A program made the position numbers and the translations under genes. A DNA stretch of 35,219 nt, from IMG/VR virus record IMGVR_UViG_3300027977_000102, positions 1 to 35,219 of that record. The stretch is one strand, 5' to 3'. Below, piece after piece: positions 13,689 through 21,974 of the stretch. Source of the DNA: a virus. How positions within the stretch are numbered: the stretch's first letter is position 1; every line of letters starts with the position of its first letter. A model generated the notes under the pieces. The model did no database searches. It saw nothing but the letters and a program-made list of their open reading frames with translations, and was not told the DNA's origin.

Positions 13689-15236
13689 ATGGCAAATACA
13701 CCAACCTTAATCAAGGACCCCTATAAGAAAACGGTGTTCAAAAATCAACAGCAACTTGATGAGTTTCTCAAGTGCTGTGACCCAGACACTGGTTATCTGT
13801 ATTTCATGGATAACTTCTTCATAATTCAGCACCCTACTAAGGGCAGCATGAATTATCACCCTTGGGAATACCAAGAACGACTGATCCACACTTATCATAA
13901 TTATCGTTTCTCTATCTCACTGATGCCTAGACAGTCAGGCAAGTCAACATCTGCTGCTGGTTATCTGCTTTGGTATGCAATGTTCGTACCTGATTCTACT
14001 ATTCTAATTGCAGCCCACAAGTACACGGGCGCACAAGAAATCATGCAGCGCATTCGCTATGCATATGAAAACTGCCCCGATCATATTAAAGCTGGCGTGA
14101 CCACATACAACAAGGGTTCGCTCGACTTTGAAAACGGCTCACGTATCGTATCTGCTACTACTACTGAAAATACTGGTCGTGGTATGTCCATCACACTATT
14201 GTATCTTGACGAATTTGCCTTCGTCCGACCTTCAATCGCTAAAGAATTTTGGACTTCTATCACACCCACGCTAGCAACTGGTGGTAAGGCTATCATCACA
14301 TCAACCCCGAACTCGGACGAAGATCAGTTCGCTCTAATCTGGAAGATGGCTAACAAGACCGAAGATGAATTTGGTAACACGACTGAAGTAGGAGTCAACG
14401 GCTTTAAGGCTTATCGTGCTTACTGGCGTGAGCAGCCCGGCAGAGATGATGCTTGGGCTGAGCAGATGAAAGCTCAATTAGGCGATGATCGTTTCAATCG
14501 TGAAATCGGTTGTGAATTCATCATTGCGGACGAGACCTTGATCAATCCAAACACACTGGTCATGCTTGACGGTAGTGAGCCTACACATCGTATGGGACAG
14601 GTTCGCTGGTATAAGAGTCCTGAAAAAGGTAAGCTGTACGTAGTAGCTCTCGACCCTTCATTAGGTACCGGAGGCGACCCCGCTGCTATTCAGATTTTTG
14701 AAGCAAGCACGACTACGCAGATCGGTGAATGGAAACACAACAAGACAGACATTCCTAGTCAGGTTAAGCTACTAGCAGAGATCACCAAATATATCACTGA
14801 GATCACGGGTGAACCTAATAATGTCTATTACTCTATCGAAAACAACGGCATAGGTCAAGCCGCTATTGTATCTCTAAACGAGTACGGGGAGTCAAATATC
14901 CAAGGTATTTTCATTAGCGAGCCGGGAAGAGGTAAAAGAGGATTCAATACCTCTAACAAACCAAAGCTAGCCGCGTGTGTTAAGTTCAAGACATTGCTAG
15001 AATCAAAGAAGATGACTGTTAACAGTCGCTCTCTGATCAGTGAACTCAAGGCTTTCGTTGCACACGGGGGCAGTTATGCAGCTAAGGTAGGTGACACAGA
15101 CGATTTAGTCATGTCTGCACTACTAGCTGTGCGAATGATGATGCAACTCGCAGACTATCACGGTGATTTGGAGAGCCAAATCAAGGACCATGACGAGATG
15201 ATTGCTCCGTTGCCCTTCTTTGCAGTCTTTAACTAA
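13689..15236 (+). CDS. 17: Terminase large subunit (gp17-type)
   Basis: A 515-residue packaging motor, shorter than T4 gp17 (610). The ATPase half has Walker A PRQSGKST (80-87), Walker B LLYLDE (170-175) and the coupling motif TSTPN (204-208). The RNase H-like nuclease half has D322 in ALDPS, E384 in SIENNGIGQ and D471/D472 in GDTDD. It cuts concatemeric DNA and pumps it into the prohead. The missing length is mainly at the N- and C-termini. No small terminase gene is recognised next to it. There is no Shine-Dalgarno sequence at this start. Confidence 0.97.
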   Translation: MANTPTLIKDPYKKTVFKNQQQLDEFLKCCDPDTGYLYFMDNFFIIQHPTKGSMNYHPWEYQERLIHTYHNYRFSISLMPRQSGKSTSAAGYLLWYAMFVPDSTILIAAHKYTGAQEIMQRIRYAYENCPDHIKAGVTTYNKGSLDFENGSRIVSATTTENTGRGMSITLLYLDEFAFVRPSIAKEFWTSITPTLATGGKAIITSTPNSDEDQFALIWKMANKTEDEFGNTTEVGVNGFKAYRAYWREQPGRDDAWAEQMKAQLGDDRFNREIGCEFIIADETLINPNTLVMLDGSEPTHRMGQVRWYKSPEKGKLYVVALDPSLGTGGDPAAIQIFEASTTTQIGEWKHNKTDIPSQVKLLAEITKYITEITGEPNNVYYSIENNGIGQAAIVSLNEYGESNIQGIFISEPGRGKRGFNTSNKPKLAACVKFKTLLESKKMTVNSRSLISELKAFVAHGGSYAAKVGDTDDLVMSALLAVRMMMQLADYHGDLESQIKDHDEMIAPLPFFAVFN

Positions 15237-15241
15237 ATTGG

Positions 15242-15249
15242 CATAAATA
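15242..15249 (+). promoter_or_regulatory. T4-late-like promoter box (CATAAATA)
   Basis: ATAAATA lies five bases after the terminase stop and ends five bases before the next ATG (15255). It differs from the T4 late box at one base. Confidence 0.65.
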
Positions 15250-15254
15250 TCATC

Positions 15255-16631
15255 ATGGCACTAGACACGGAATCATTCAACAAGGAACTTTATGACCTTC
15301 TCAAAGTGAGAGGTTACAAGCCTATTCCGCAAGACCATCGTGGTCAAAGAGTTGCGGCTTCTCAGGATGCTGACGTATTCGAATTTGAATTTATCAAAGA
15401 CAGAGAAAATTATGGCAAAGCTTGGATCACGATTGATGGTTCTAAGAGCGTCAAAATCTATTATGGCGAGGAACAGGAAAATACTCCTAATAATGCTACT
15501 CCCGGGGTAGAATATGATGATACATGGACTGGTTTCTTGAAGCACGTAAAGCAATGGGGACTACGCAGACAACTTGGTTTTGAACTTTTAAATAAAGATC
15601 GGCTCGGAGACGATATGAGACAGAGAAAATACTATAAAGATAAAGAGAAACTCGGAGAGAGCTATCACTCAATGGGCAAGAAAGCTAGTTACAACGATGC
15701 TGTCCCTAATGTGAAGATCGTTATTCAACATAGCCGTGCAATCGAGGAAGGTGAGCAGCGTTATCGTAATGTTGCTAAGATTTTCCTAGAGAACATGGAT
15801 GGTGAAAGGTTCCTTGCTCCTACAACTCGTCCCGGTATCGCTCGTGTATATGCTCGCCATCTTGCAGAAGGCGGAGTACCCAACGATGAACGTTGGGGGC
15901 ATATCAAGTCAATCTGCGAAGAATATAACAAGATGGCAGGATTTGTTCGTGCTACTCGTGGCAAGCAGTTCAACGAATCTGCTCAAGCACTCATCAATGA
16001 GGGAGCCAATCACTATAAAAATCTGCGTGAAACCCTAAGCAGAATGACGGGTCATCGTGGCTACAATACTTATTTTGAATCATGGACTCCTACTCTCATG
16101 GAAGACGAAGGTGACACTTCTATCAACGAATTGTTCGTGCAAGAGACAGTAGACCCTCGCATCGAATCAGTGATGCCAATCCTATCTCGTCTTCGCAAAA
16201 ATGTTTCTGAAGTTAAAGAAGTCGATGCTCTCTCTGAATGGGCAGAAGGTGTCATCAACGAAAAATTGGTAGAAATGGATGATGAGATTGGAAATTCATC
16301 ATCTCGATATGACCCTAATCTTGATGCACATTCTCGTGCAACGAACTTTGCACAGGAAAAGAAAAACCCACTATCCAAACTGGATCCAGACACAGTTACA
16401 GAATTATTAAAGTTTGGTGTACTCGTTTCCGAAGAAGAATTAGAAGAAGGTGAATTTGCCGGCAACTTCAAAACTGGACCTGCCGGTCAATGGCGCAACA
16501 AAGGACCAAAGGCCAATAAGCCTGCAAAGGTCGGTGATTTGGTTGGTGGCGAATCAAAGCAGTACAACGAAGCTCCCATCACTGAAGGTGAAACTGATTT
16601 AGCCAGAATCAGATCACTGCTCATCAGATAA
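15255..16631 (+). CDS. Putative virion protein, possible prohead protease substrate
   Basis: A 458-residue acidic, charged protein downstream of the terminase under a late-like box. It contains several (L/I)xE sites: LINE followed by Gly near residue 255, SINE near 293 and ITE followed by Gly near 444. The end, LARIRSLLIR, resembles tails of capsid-associated proteins in T4-like environmental phages. The middle (about 170-240) is a conserved, well-folded-looking region, and the C-terminal quarter is low in complexity with a KGPKANKPAKVGD linker. In T4 the gene after gp17 is the tail sheath, which this is not. A capsid or core role is inferred. Confidence 0.65.
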   Translation: MALDTESFNKELYDLLKVRGYKPIPQDHRGQRVAASQDADVFEFEFIKDRENYGKAWITIDGSKSVKIYYGEEQENTPNNATPGVEYDDTWTGFLKHVKQWGLRRQLGFELLNKDRLGDDMRQRKYYKDKEKLGESYHSMGKKASYNDAVPNVKIVIQHSRAIEEGEQRYRNVAKIFLENMDGERFLAPTTRPGIARVYARHLAEGGVPNDERWGHIKSICEEYNKMAGFVRATRGKQFNESAQALINEGANHYKNLRETLSRMTGHRGYNTYFESWTPTLMEDEGDTSINELFVQETVDPRIESVMPILSRLRKNVSEVKEVDALSEWAEGVINEKLVEMDDEIGNSSSRYDPNLDAHSRATNFAQEKKNPLSKLDPDTVTELLKFGVLVSEEELEEGEFAGNFKTGPAGQWRNKGPKANKPAKVGDLVGGESKQYNEAPITEGETDLARIRSLLIR

Positions 16632-16690
16632 GTTAGTTACCCTTTTCTCCCCAAAACGCAAAGTATTATTATATTTTGCACCCAATTATG

Positions 16691-16719
16691 TTGTAAATAC
16701 ATTGCACATGAGTTATATT
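16691..16719 (+). promoter_or_regulatory. Sigma-70-like promoter, TTGTAA-17-TATATT
   Basis: -35 TTGTAA (16691-16696) and -10 TATATT (16714-16719) at 17 bases, in the 175-base gap before gp32. TGTAAATA (16692-16699) within it also resembles a late box, so both RNA polymerase forms might start here. Confidence 0.55.
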
Positions 16720-16806
16720 ACGACTTATGTGTAGTTGTCTCCTGACAGCGAAACATTTAACACTTACAAAGCTCAACTTAGGCACATTTATAAAGGAGAA
16801 TTTACA

Positions 16807-17820
16807 ATGGCAAGTCTAGCAGAAATCCGTGCCCGGATCGCGGAACAAGAAAACAAGGCCCAGAACAAGGGTCAAAATTCCCAATCAGATAATGCAATCT
16901 ATGCTCACTGGAACATGGACGAGGGTTCAAGCGCAACAGTTCGCTTCCTGCCCGATGGTAACACAGAGAACACGTTCTTTTGGGTAGAGCGTCAGATCAT
17001 CAAGCTGCCCTTCAATGGCATCAAGGGTGATCCTAACGTAAAGCAGATCACAGTTCAGGTTCCTTGCGTAGAAATGTACGGTGAAAACTGTCCGGTTCTC
17101 GCAGAAGTTCGCCCTTGGTACAAGGATGATACTCTTAAGGAACTCGCTAACAAGTATTGGAAGAAGCGTTCTTATATCTATCAGGGCTTCGTTCGTCAGA
17201 ATCCTATCGGCGACGATGTTACCCCTGCTAACCCGATTCGTCGCTTCATTATCTCCCCTCAGATTCAAACTGTCATCAAGGGTTCTTTGATGGATCCGGA
17301 TATCGAAGAATTGCCGACCGATTACGTTCGCGGTCTTGACTTCAACATGAAGAAGACTAGCAAGGGCGGTTATGCTGATTACTCGACTTCGAATTGGTCC
17401 CGCAAGGAGTCCCCGTTGACCGAAGCTGAACAGGCTGCTATCGAAGCACATGGTCTGTTCAATCTTGCTGACTTCTTGCCGAAGAAGCCATCTGAGGCTG
17501 AACTTCGCATCATCAAGGAAATGTTTGAAGCATCGGTCGATGGTCGTCCGTACGACAGTGACAAGTGGAGTGCATACTATCGTCCCTACGGTCTTGCTGT
17601 CCCTGAAGGTAGTTCAAATGCATCCTCAACTCAGTCTGTCTCGCCGACGGTCGTCAACACTGCTCCGACTCACGGTGCACACTCACAGCCTATTCCCGAC
17701 GATGATATTCCGTTCGAAACTTCGGAACCGGTAGTTGTGCCTAAGGCACAGTCTACTTCTAGTGACAAGGCCGCTGATATTCTAGCCATGATTAAGGCTA
17801 GACAGAATAACAAGGCCTAA
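16807..17820 (+). CDS. 32: Single-stranded DNA-binding protein (gp32-type)
   Basis: A 337-residue gp32-type protein that coats ssDNA and organises replication, recombination and repair. The N-terminal oligomerisation segment MASLAEIRARIAE leads to a core with VRFLPDG, NPIRRFI and YADYSTSNW. T4 has a His/Cys3 zinc site; here only C87 and C95 remain in that place, so zinc binding is probably altered or lost. The acidic C-terminal tail includes PDDDIPF (297-303) and ends in a helix, DILAMIKAR. Start 16807 is fixed by AAAGGAGAA; the longer GTG reading from 16735 is rejected. A terminator follows. Confidence 0.93.
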   Translation: MASLAEIRARIAEQENKAQNKGQNSQSDNAIYAHWNMDEGSSATVRFLPDGNTENTFFWVERQIIKLPFNGIKGDPNVKQITVQVPCVEMYGENCPVLAEVRPWYKDDTLKELANKYWKKRSYIYQGFVRQNPIGDDVTPANPIRRFIISPQIQTVIKGSLMDPDIEELPTDYVRGLDFNMKKTSKGGYADYSTSNWSRKESPLTEAEQAAIEAHGLFNLADFLPKKPSEAELRIIKEMFEASVDGRPYDSDKWSAYYRPYGLAVPEGSSNASSTQSVSPTVVNTAPTHGAHSQPIPDDDIPFETSEPVVVPKAQSTSSDKAADILAMIKARQNNKA

Positions 17821-17827
17821 TGAATCG

Positions 17828-17850
17828 GGGGGAAGGAAACTTCCCCCTTG
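17828..17850 (+). terminator. Terminator-like hairpin after gp32
   Basis: GGGGGAAG (17828-17835) pairs with CTTCCCCC (17840-17847) around a GAAA tetraloop. The T tract (TTGTTCT) is weak, so some read-through to the UvsX operon is likely; the hairpin may also protect gp32 mRNA ends. Confidence 0.7.
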
Positions 17851-17870
17851 TTCTCGCAAGGAGTAGAACC

Positions 17871-18104
17871 ATGACATCACCAGACGAAAGATTCAGAGCA
17901 TTAAAGCAAAGCAAGAAGTTGCTAGAGGAACTTTGTGATCCAGGCAAGACACCCAGGACACCAAGCATCATTCGTGACCGCGCACGTGGGATTCTGAGAC
18001 ATTTTCCAACAGATTACGATTTGGATCAGATCGCAAATAACAGTCCCGAACTACTTGACAAAGCTGCATTCTCTGATAGAGTTTTGAAACAAGTAAACAG
18101 ATAG
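17871..18104 (+). CDS. BPSL0761-like small protein
   Basis: A 77-residue protein starting MTSPDERFRALKQSKKLL. The segments DERxRAL, LCDPGKTPR and ARGILRHFPTDYDL match the small bacterial BPSL0761 family, whose function is unknown. The ATG at 17871 with AAGGAG upstream is clearly the start; a longer reading from 17820 would place the gp32 terminator hairpin inside the gene. It lies between gp32 and uvsX, so it may be expressed by read-through. Confidence 0.75.
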   Translation: MTSPDERFRALKQSKKLLEELCDPGKTPRTPSIIRDRARGILRHFPTDYDLDQIANNSPELLDKAAFSDRVLKQVNR

Positions 18105-18111
18105 GAATATA

Positions 18112-19185
18112 ATGACAACCAAACCATTTGACATTTCGAAATTTCGAAAGGGTATCACTAAGGCTATCGACGGTCTTAGTATCGGATTCAATGACCCGAC
18201 TGACTGGGTGAGTACAGGCAATTATGCCCTCAACTACCGTATTAGCGATGACTTTAACAAAGGTATTCCTCTTGGTAAAGTTACTGTCTTTGCCGGAGAG
18301 TCAGGCTCAGGGAAATCCTATATCTGTTCCGGCAATCTAGTGCGTCACGCACAAGAGCAGGGTATCTATGTTGTTCTAGTTGACAGCGAAAACGCATTGG
18401 ATGAAGCATGGCTTCATGCTCTCGGCGTTGACACGAGTGAAAGCAAGCTGCTCAAGCTGAATATGGCAATGATCGATGACGTTGCTAAGACTATCAGTGA
18501 ATTCATGAAAGAGTACAAGACACTGCCTGAAGGCGAGAAGCCTAAGGTTCTCTTTGTTATTGACTCTCTGGGTATGTTGCTGACACCGACCGACGTTAAT
18601 CAGTTTGAAGCAGGTGATATGAAAGGTGACATGGGCCGCAAGCCTAAGGCACTGACTGCACTTGTTCGTAACTGCGTTAACATGTTCGGCAGTCACAACG
18701 TGGGACTTGTTGCAACTAATCACACGTATGCTTCACAGGATATGTTTGACCCTGACGATAAGATCAGCGGCGGCCAGGGCTTTGTGTACGCATCAAGTAT
18801 CGTTGTTGCTATGAAGAAGCTCAAGCTCAAGGAAGACGAAGACGGTAATAAGATCAGCGAAGTACGAGGCATTCGTGCAATGTGTAAGATCATGAAGACT
18901 CGTTACGCAAAGCCCTTTGAAACTGTGCAGGTCAAAATCCCATATAGCACAGGCATGAATCCTTATTCAGGGTTGCTTGACATGTTTGAAGGTATGGGTC
19001 GATTAAAGAAAGAAGGCAACTCTCTCGTTTACACCGCGCTAGACGGAACCATCATCAAGAAGTTCCGCAAGGCTTGGGAAGCAAATACCGATGGTTGTCT
19101 TGACACCATGATGAATGAGTTTGATAAAAAACCAGAACCTGAGCTAAGTATCGTTACTGACGAACAGGAGAACGGTGAACAATGA
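18112..19185 (+). CDS. uvsX: UvsX recombinase (RecA-like)
   Basis: A 357-residue RecA/UvsX-family strand-exchange ATPase. Walker A is GESGSGKS (62-69), Walker B is VLFVIDS (146-152), and the L2-side region contains KISGGQGF. T4 UvsX has about 390 residues. It drives homologous pairing for recombination-dependent replication, loaded onto gp32-covered DNA by UvsY, encoded one gene downstream. The C-terminus is acidic. It is preceded by TAGGAA and ends in an ATGA overlap with the next gene. Confidence 0.96.
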   Translation: MTTKPFDISKFRKGITKAIDGLSIGFNDPTDWVSTGNYALNYRISDDFNKGIPLGKVTVFAGESGSGKSYICSGNLVRHAQEQGIYVVLVDSENALDEAWLHALGVDTSESKLLKLNMAMIDDVAKTISEFMKEYKTLPEGEKPKVLFVIDSLGMLLTPTDVNQFEAGDMKGDMGRKPKALTALVRNCVNMFGSHNVGLVATNHTYASQDMFDPDDKISGGQGFVYASSIVVAMKKLKLKEDEDGNKISEVRGIRAMCKIMKTRYAKPFETVQVKIPYSTGMNPYSGLLDMFEGMGRLKKEGNSLVYTALDGTIIKKFRKAWEANTDGCLDTMMNEFDKKPEPELSIVTDEQENGEQ

Positions 19186-19457
19186 GCGTAGGACTTATTC
19201 ATGAAGTATGGAAGACACTAAAGTCAAGCATTGAGATAGGTGACCCGGATGGTGCCGCAGAACTTCTTGTCAACTATTTGATTGAAGAAGATTACTCACC
19301 CAATGAGATTAAGAATACTTTTAAGGGCGATTCTTATATCAAGGGTGCGCTAGAGTTTTACCTAGAGAGTCCAGAAGATGGACACTATCACAAAGAGGAC
19401 GACGAAGTCCTCTTTGACTCTGATCTTTTTGATGATGAAGATGACGATTACGAATGA
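19182..19457 (+). CDS. Small acidic protein between UvsX and UvsY
   Basis: A 91-residue protein with a conserved helical front (VWKTLKSSIEIGDPDGAA) followed by DYSPNEIKNTFKGD and a very acidic tail (about 75-91). It overlaps both neighbours with ATGA junctions. I recognise it as a recurring T4-like gene placed between uvsX and uvsY, with no known function. Coupling and place suggest a link to recombination or to UvsX regulation. Confidence 0.75.
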   Translation: MSVGLIHEVWKTLKSSIEIGDPDGAAELLVNYLIEEDYSPNEIKNTFKGDSYIKGALEFYLESPEDGHYHKEDDEVLFDSDLFDDEDDDYE

Positions 19458-19912
19458 CCTGGTACAACAAAATCACTGATGACTTGGGCGTACTACCTGA
19501 CTTCATCACTTACTATGAAGGTGAGTTGCTGAAGGCAAGAGCCGAAGTCAAAGTGTACGGAAAGGTAGAAGCTAACATCGCTGCTCTTCCGGGTATCACC
19601 GAGTACCGCTTCAATCAACTACAAGAGATTGAAGCGGTACTCAACTTCCTTAACATCCAACTGCGAAAGATTCGTAGGAAGCATTTTCAAAAATATCTAG
19701 AAAATTACAATCGTGCCCTGACCTCACGAGACGCCGAAAAGTATGTTGACGGTGAGCAAGAAGTTATAGACTTTGAAGTTCTCATCAACGAAGTTGCATT
19801 GGTTCGTAATAGGTGGTTGGGCATCCTAAAAGGAATTGATACTAAGCAGTGGCAGCTGGGCCATATTGTTCGCCTAAGGACTGCTGGAATGGAAGATATC
19901 ACAATTGGGTAA
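19454..19912 (+). CDS. uvsY: UvsY recombination mediator
   Basis: A 152-residue protein matching UvsY (137 in T4) in its helical layout and conserved segments: MTWYNKITDDLGVLP, LPGITEYRFNQLQEIEAVL, SRDAEKYVDGEQEV and GHIVRLRTAGMEDI. UvsY binds gp32-ssDNA and UvsX and loads the recombinase. The start overlaps the upstream gene (ATGA). It is the end of the recombination operon; the next gene has its own promoter. Confidence 0.93.
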   Translation: MTWYNKITDDLGVLPDFITYYEGELLKARAEVKVYGKVEANIAALPGITEYRFNQLQEIEAVLNFLNIQLRKIRRKHFQKYLENYNRALTSRDAEKYVDGEQEVIDFEVLINEVALVRNRWLGILKGIDTKQWQLGHIVRLRTAGMEDITIG

Positions 19913-19920
19913 GCTGCGGC

Positions 19921-19947
19921 TTGCTTTTCCCCTCAAAAATCTATAAT
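19921..19947 (+). promoter_or_regulatory. Possible sigma-70-like promoter, TTGCTT-15-TATAAT
   Basis: A perfect TATAAT (19942-19947) follows the uvsY stop. The TTGCTT (19921-19926) is only 15 bases away, which is short. The leader to 19999 contains a 5-base-pair stem (GGATG/CATCC). Confidence 0.5.
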
Positions 19948-19998
19948 GTCAAAACATAGGATGAATTGAACGCATCCGGCGTTATATAGAGGGTTAAA

Positions 19999-20418
19999 AT
20001 GACTAAGATTGTATACAATTCTTGTTTCGGTGGATTCGATCTTTCACACGAAGCCATCATGCGTTATGCCGAAATCAAGGGCATGACTCTGTATCTTAAA
20101 GAAGAATCCGTTCTCGGATACCATTATTATCTTTGTCCGCCAGATGAATTTGACCGGATCTACGCCGAAGAGCTTGCGAAGCCTGTATCACCGGATCGGT
20201 TCGAGACTTCAAACCGTCTCTATTTCAGCGTTCGTGATATTGAGCGTAATGATCCTGCTCTGGTTCAGGTAGTTGAAGAACTGGGCGAAGCAGCAAATGG
20301 GAGTTGTTCTAAATTGCAGATTACTGAAGTCCCTGCAGGGACGCTGTATCGTATCGATGCATATGATGGCCGTGAGTATGTGGAAACACGCGACGGCTAC
20401 GACTGGAAGATTGCGTGA
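19999..20418 (+). CDS. Conserved phage hypothetical protein
   Basis: A 139-residue protein beginning MTKIVYNSCFGGFDLSHEA and ending VETRDGYDWKIA. Conserved parts include DPALVQVVEELGEAANG and the sugar-binding-like YRIDAYDGREYVETRD. It is common in large phages, but I know no function. GAGGG precedes the ATG. Its own promoter lies upstream. The stop overlaps a small membrane peptide gene (GTGA at 20415). Confidence 0.75.
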   Translation: MTKIVYNSCFGGFDLSHEAIMRYAEIKGMTLYLKEESVLGYHYYLCPPDEFDRIYAEELAKPVSPDRFETSNRLYFSVRDIERNDPALVQVVEELGEAANGSCSKLQITEVPAGTLYRIDAYDGREYVETRDGYDWKIA

Positions 20419-20489
20419 TCGGTTTTCTACTTTTTATTGCTTTGATTGTTCTTGTAGCTCTATCAAATCTATCTAACCACAAACTATAA
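20415..20489 (+). CDS. Putative 24-residue membrane peptide
   Basis: A 25-codon frame starting GTG in a GTGA overlap with the previous gene. It encodes MIGFLLFIALIVLVALSNLS plus four more residues, a nearly pure single membrane segment. The overlap style matches that of other real genes here. It is too short to prove from one sequence, but the composition is unlike random frames. Confidence 0.4.
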   Translation: MIGFLLFIALIVLVALSNLSNHKL

Positions 20490-20515
20490 GCAATGTTGAA
20501 TTACAGGAGATATGT

Positions 20516-21244
20516 ATGACTCGATTTAATCCCGCTATTGTTAACACTCATGATTGGGACAGTAAATTTGATGTTCCGGAACCAACAACCTTAACTCATG
20601 AGGATCCGTTGCTGCTTAGTTGTGTTCTTTATCGACTAACTAACCAAGATCCTAATATAGAAAACGGTACCTTTGGACATGATTTTACGTCTAACTTCGT
20701 CAAAGAACAGATTACCGAAGAAGATCGTGTCTTTGCAGGAATCGTTCGCAGACATTATAATGATAAGATTGTGTTGACTACACTGCGCGGTGATCACCGC
20801 GCCCGCCTCCATCGCCTGGCTCACTTCCTAAGCGGCGAATTTAAGACAACTGTTCAGACCCATCAATTCCCTACGAAGTTTTTGGGTATGCTGTACAAGC
20901 TGCCTTATTTCTATCACTACGATAAGGAACTTGATTCAGTATTCGATGGTCAGTATCATCCTCTTAAAGGGGACGTACTTAACTACGAAACTGAACAGAA
21001 GGAACTAACCTTCATCAAGAAAGTTAGGTCATATCGCAAGGGCCGTAGCCCACACGAGTATTGGTTCCGTGATCATAAAAATGATCGCATCATGTTGAGC
21101 GTAGACGCTCGCTGTCCGACGACTGACTTGTTTGACCACTATCTATCTACCAATAAAACCGTTGCAGTTAAAGGTTTCTTTAGGGCTGCGCGGAAAGATA
21201 CCTTGGAATATTATCGGGCTCAAACTTGGTCGTTGATTATCTAA
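20516..21244 (+). CDS. Hypothetical protein of unknown function
   Basis: A 242-residue protein with CAGGAGAT upstream of its ATG. It has aromatic and basic segments such as RGDHRARLHRLAHFL, LPYFYHYDKEL and VRSYRKGRSPHEYWF. No Walker, nuclease or membrane motif is visible. The many Arg, His and Tyr residues would suit nucleic-acid or phosphate binding, but that is only a guess. It stands alone between two promoters. Function unknown. Confidence 0.65.
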   Translation: MTRFNPAIVNTHDWDSKFDVPEPTTLTHEDPLLLSCVLYRLTNQDPNIENGTFGHDFTSNFVKEQITEEDRVFAGIVRRHYNDKIVLTTLRGDHRARLHRLAHFLSGEFKTTVQTHQFPTKFLGMLYKLPYFYHYDKELDSVFDGQYHPLKGDVLNYETEQKELTFIKKVRSYRKGRSPHEYWFRDHKNDRIMLSVDARCPTTDLFDHYLSTNKTVAVKGFFRAARKDTLEYYRAQTWSLII

Positions 21245-21263
21245 TTTTTTGGCAATTTTTCGG

Positions 21264-21292
21264 TTGACATCGCCTACCCATTTTGCTATATT
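21264..21292 (+). promoter_or_regulatory. Sigma-70-like promoter, TTGACA-17-TATATT
   Basis: Perfect TTGACA (21264-21269), 17 bases, TATATT (21287-21292): the best sigma-70 match in the window. A leader of about 29 bases ends in AAGGAAG before the ATG at 21328. Confidence 0.85.
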
Positions 21293-21327
21293 AAGAACAT
21301 AGACAGACAAACAGAAGGAAGTAGCAG

Positions 21328-21693
21328 ATGGGTATCTACGTTTACACGCTTCGCAAGAACACTCTCAAAGCAACGGATATGGATATCGGTGCACCGATTG
21401 AGATTGGTGTGACTGCTTACGCTTACAAGGAATCTTATAGCCGCAGCGGCGCGTACAATCGTATGACTGCTCGTATGCATTCTATGGCTGAACGTGCCCG
21501 TGATGCTAATCCTAATCTTGTGCTTGTCACTTTTGGTAATCCGGCGGATCACGATTTTGACCGCTACGGCAAAATGGCAGTCTATCGTGTCAGGCCCACG
21601 ATGACTTGCTTCAATGATATCGCTGCTCCGGGTGAGCAGGTCGGGTATCTTTATAAGAATGGCCGCAAGTTCGAATTCGAACGCAACGTTTAA
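21328..21693 (+). CDS. Conserved hypothetical protein
   Basis: A 121-residue protein beginning MGIYVYTLRKNTLKA, with basic helices in the centre (RMTARMHSMAERARD) and the strand NLVLVTFGNP. It looks like a small alpha-beta protein without known catalytic residues. A strong promoter and Shine-Dalgarno sequence suggest substantial early or middle expression. Two further genes follow closely. Function unknown. Confidence 0.7.
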   Translation: MGIYVYTLRKNTLKATDMDIGAPIEIGVTAYAYKESYSRSGAYNRMTARMHSMAERARDANPNLVLVTFGNPADHDFDRYGKMAVYRVRPTMTCFNDIAAPGEQVGYLYKNGRKFEFERNV

Positions 21694-21705
21694 GAGGAGC
21701 AGACG

Positions 21706-21918
21706 ATGGGTTACCGAGTCTTGAGCCTTTCACAAGAACTTCGCTCTAAGTATCAGCCCCGCAAGGGTCTTGAGGGTCCGTTCTTCTACCCCAGCGGCCG
21801 GGTAACCTACTATGACCCCAAGGAAGGGGCGTACTGGGACCCAACTACTGACTTCTATCTCTCGCATGAGGAAGCCTCAGAACTAAAAAATTCTGTTTTT
21901 GATGTAATCAAGGCTTGA
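21706..21918 (+). CDS. Small conserved hypothetical protein
   Basis: A 70-residue protein with the phrase KGLEGPFFYPSGRVTYYDPK and then DPTTDFYLSHEEA. I recognise this phrase from small proteins common in phages, with no known function. GAGGAGC lies ten bases before the ATG, and the gene follows the previous one by 12 bases. Its last bases overlap a possible promoter for the AAA ATPase. Confidence 0.7.
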   Translation: MGYRVLSLSQELRSKYQPRKGLEGPFFYPSGRVTYYDPKEGAYWDPTTDFYLSHEEASELKNSVFDVIKA

Positions 21919-21943
21919 CATCTACCCAAAACTCAGCTACAGT
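21915..21943 (+). promoter_or_regulatory. Possible sigma-70-like promoter, TTGACA-17-TACAGT
   Basis: Perfect TTGACA (21915-21920); a 17-base spacer gives TACAGT (21938-21943). A better -10, TATATT, lies at 21947-21952 but at 26 bases. The real -10 is therefore uncertain. Confidence 0.45.
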
Positions 21944-21974
21944 AGCTATATTGAAACACGCAGACGGAGCGCAC

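Noticed and set aside
16735-16806. Longer gp32 reading from a GTG
   Set aside because: The ATG at 16807 has AAAGGAGAA and matches the usual gp32 N-terminus; the extension lies in the leader.
17820-17870. Longer reading of the BPSL0761-like gene
   Set aside because: It would contain the gp32 terminator hairpin and lacks a Shine-Dalgarno sequence; ATG 17871 has AAGGAG.
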